A DNA stretch of 64,000 bases from Candidatus Aquirickettsiella gammari (GTDB taxonomy: Bacteria > Pseudomonadota > Gammaproteobacteria > Diplorickettsiales > Diplorickettsiaceae), in assembly GCA_002290645.2 (NCBI GenBank), contig NMOS02000004.1:1-64000 (forward strand), given 5' to 3'. The notes beneath the pieces were generated by a model. It saw only the letters and a program-made list of their open reading frames with translations. It ran no database searches and had not been told where the DNA came from. The number at the start of each line of letters is the position of its first letter. Positions within the stretch are counted from its first letter, which is position 1. Position numbers and translations under genes: made by a program. Positions 63,995 through 64,000 of this stretch are shown piece after piece.

Positions 63995-64000
63995 TTTTTA

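Noticed and set aside
1-64000. CRISPR array, prophage or conjugative element
   Set aside because: No short direct repeats with regular spacers, no phage structural or integrase genes and no transfer genes were seen in any region.

Overview
The window reads as chromosome of an AT-rich gammaproteobacterium, most likely an intracellular Legionellales/Coxiellaceae relative (Rickettsiella- or Coxiella-like). This is an inference from four things: gene order (pgsA followed by tRNA-Gly-Cys-Leu, uvrY near uvrC, lolB-ispE-tRNA-Gln-prs-rplY-pth-ychF, and a single sdhCDAB-sucABCD block), a thiamine-salvage operon without de novo genes, large repeat-rich proteins, and unrecognised proteins sitting between housekeeping genes. 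No 16S gene or secretion-system locus is present to settle the taxonomy.

Layout. 1-4.9 kb: right end of an ISL3-type insertion sequence, fdxA, three tRNAs, pgsA, uvrC, a small exported protein, a GacA/UvrY regulator and tRNA-Ser. 5-16 kb: tadA, a Cys-rich membrane peptide, rlmB, an orphan membrane protein, rnr, rsmE, then rightward lolB-ispE-tRNA-Gln-prs-rplY-pth-ychF. 16-19.5 kb: accessory patch with two divergent unknown proteins and a gene remnant. 19.6-30.2 kb: leftward TCA block sdhC-D-A-B, sucA-B-C-D, then a CBS/CysM-type PLP enzyme. 30.4-36.2 kb: a 42-residue-repeat protein with a RAP domain, rluB, an exported alkylsulfatase-type metallo-beta-lactamase, scpB. 36.2-39.5 kb: an inverted-repeat element, then a TPP riboswitch controlling thiM-thiE-thiD-tenA. 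39.7-43.3 kb: a 1060-residue ankyrin-like protein and a DUF4383-type membrane protein. 43.3-51.6 kb: a DnaA-box-like intergenic region, an AddB-like nuclease and a UvrD/AddA-like helicase-nuclease, separated by an unknown gene on the other strand. 51.5-57 kb: DedA, a RelE/Phd toxin-antitoxin pair, an L,D-transpeptidase, an MFS exporter and a mosaic protein containing inserted repeat DNA. 57-64 kb: cysS, gltX, lpxH, oxyR, ahpC-ahpD, cvpA, pyrE.

How genes work together. The sdh-suc block gives succinyl-CoA synthesis and oxidation of succinate. The thi operon rebuilds thiamine phosphate from salvaged thiazole and pyrimidine, and its product TPP is the cofactor of SucA. OxyR with AhpC/AhpD is a self-contained peroxide defence. 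UvrC, the AddAB-like pair and UvrY suggest DNA repair and global regulation.

Most unusual points: (1) an 88-bp sequence occurs identically after fdxA and, inverted, in frame inside a protein gene at 56.6 kb, and the IS end abuts the first copy; (2) a protein with six exact 42-residue repeats plus a RAP domain, an architecture best known from organellar RNA-binding proteins; (3) ispE ends inside tRNA-Gln, whose D-arm supplies its stop codon; (4) several unrelated genes are inserted between normally adjacent housekeeping genes.
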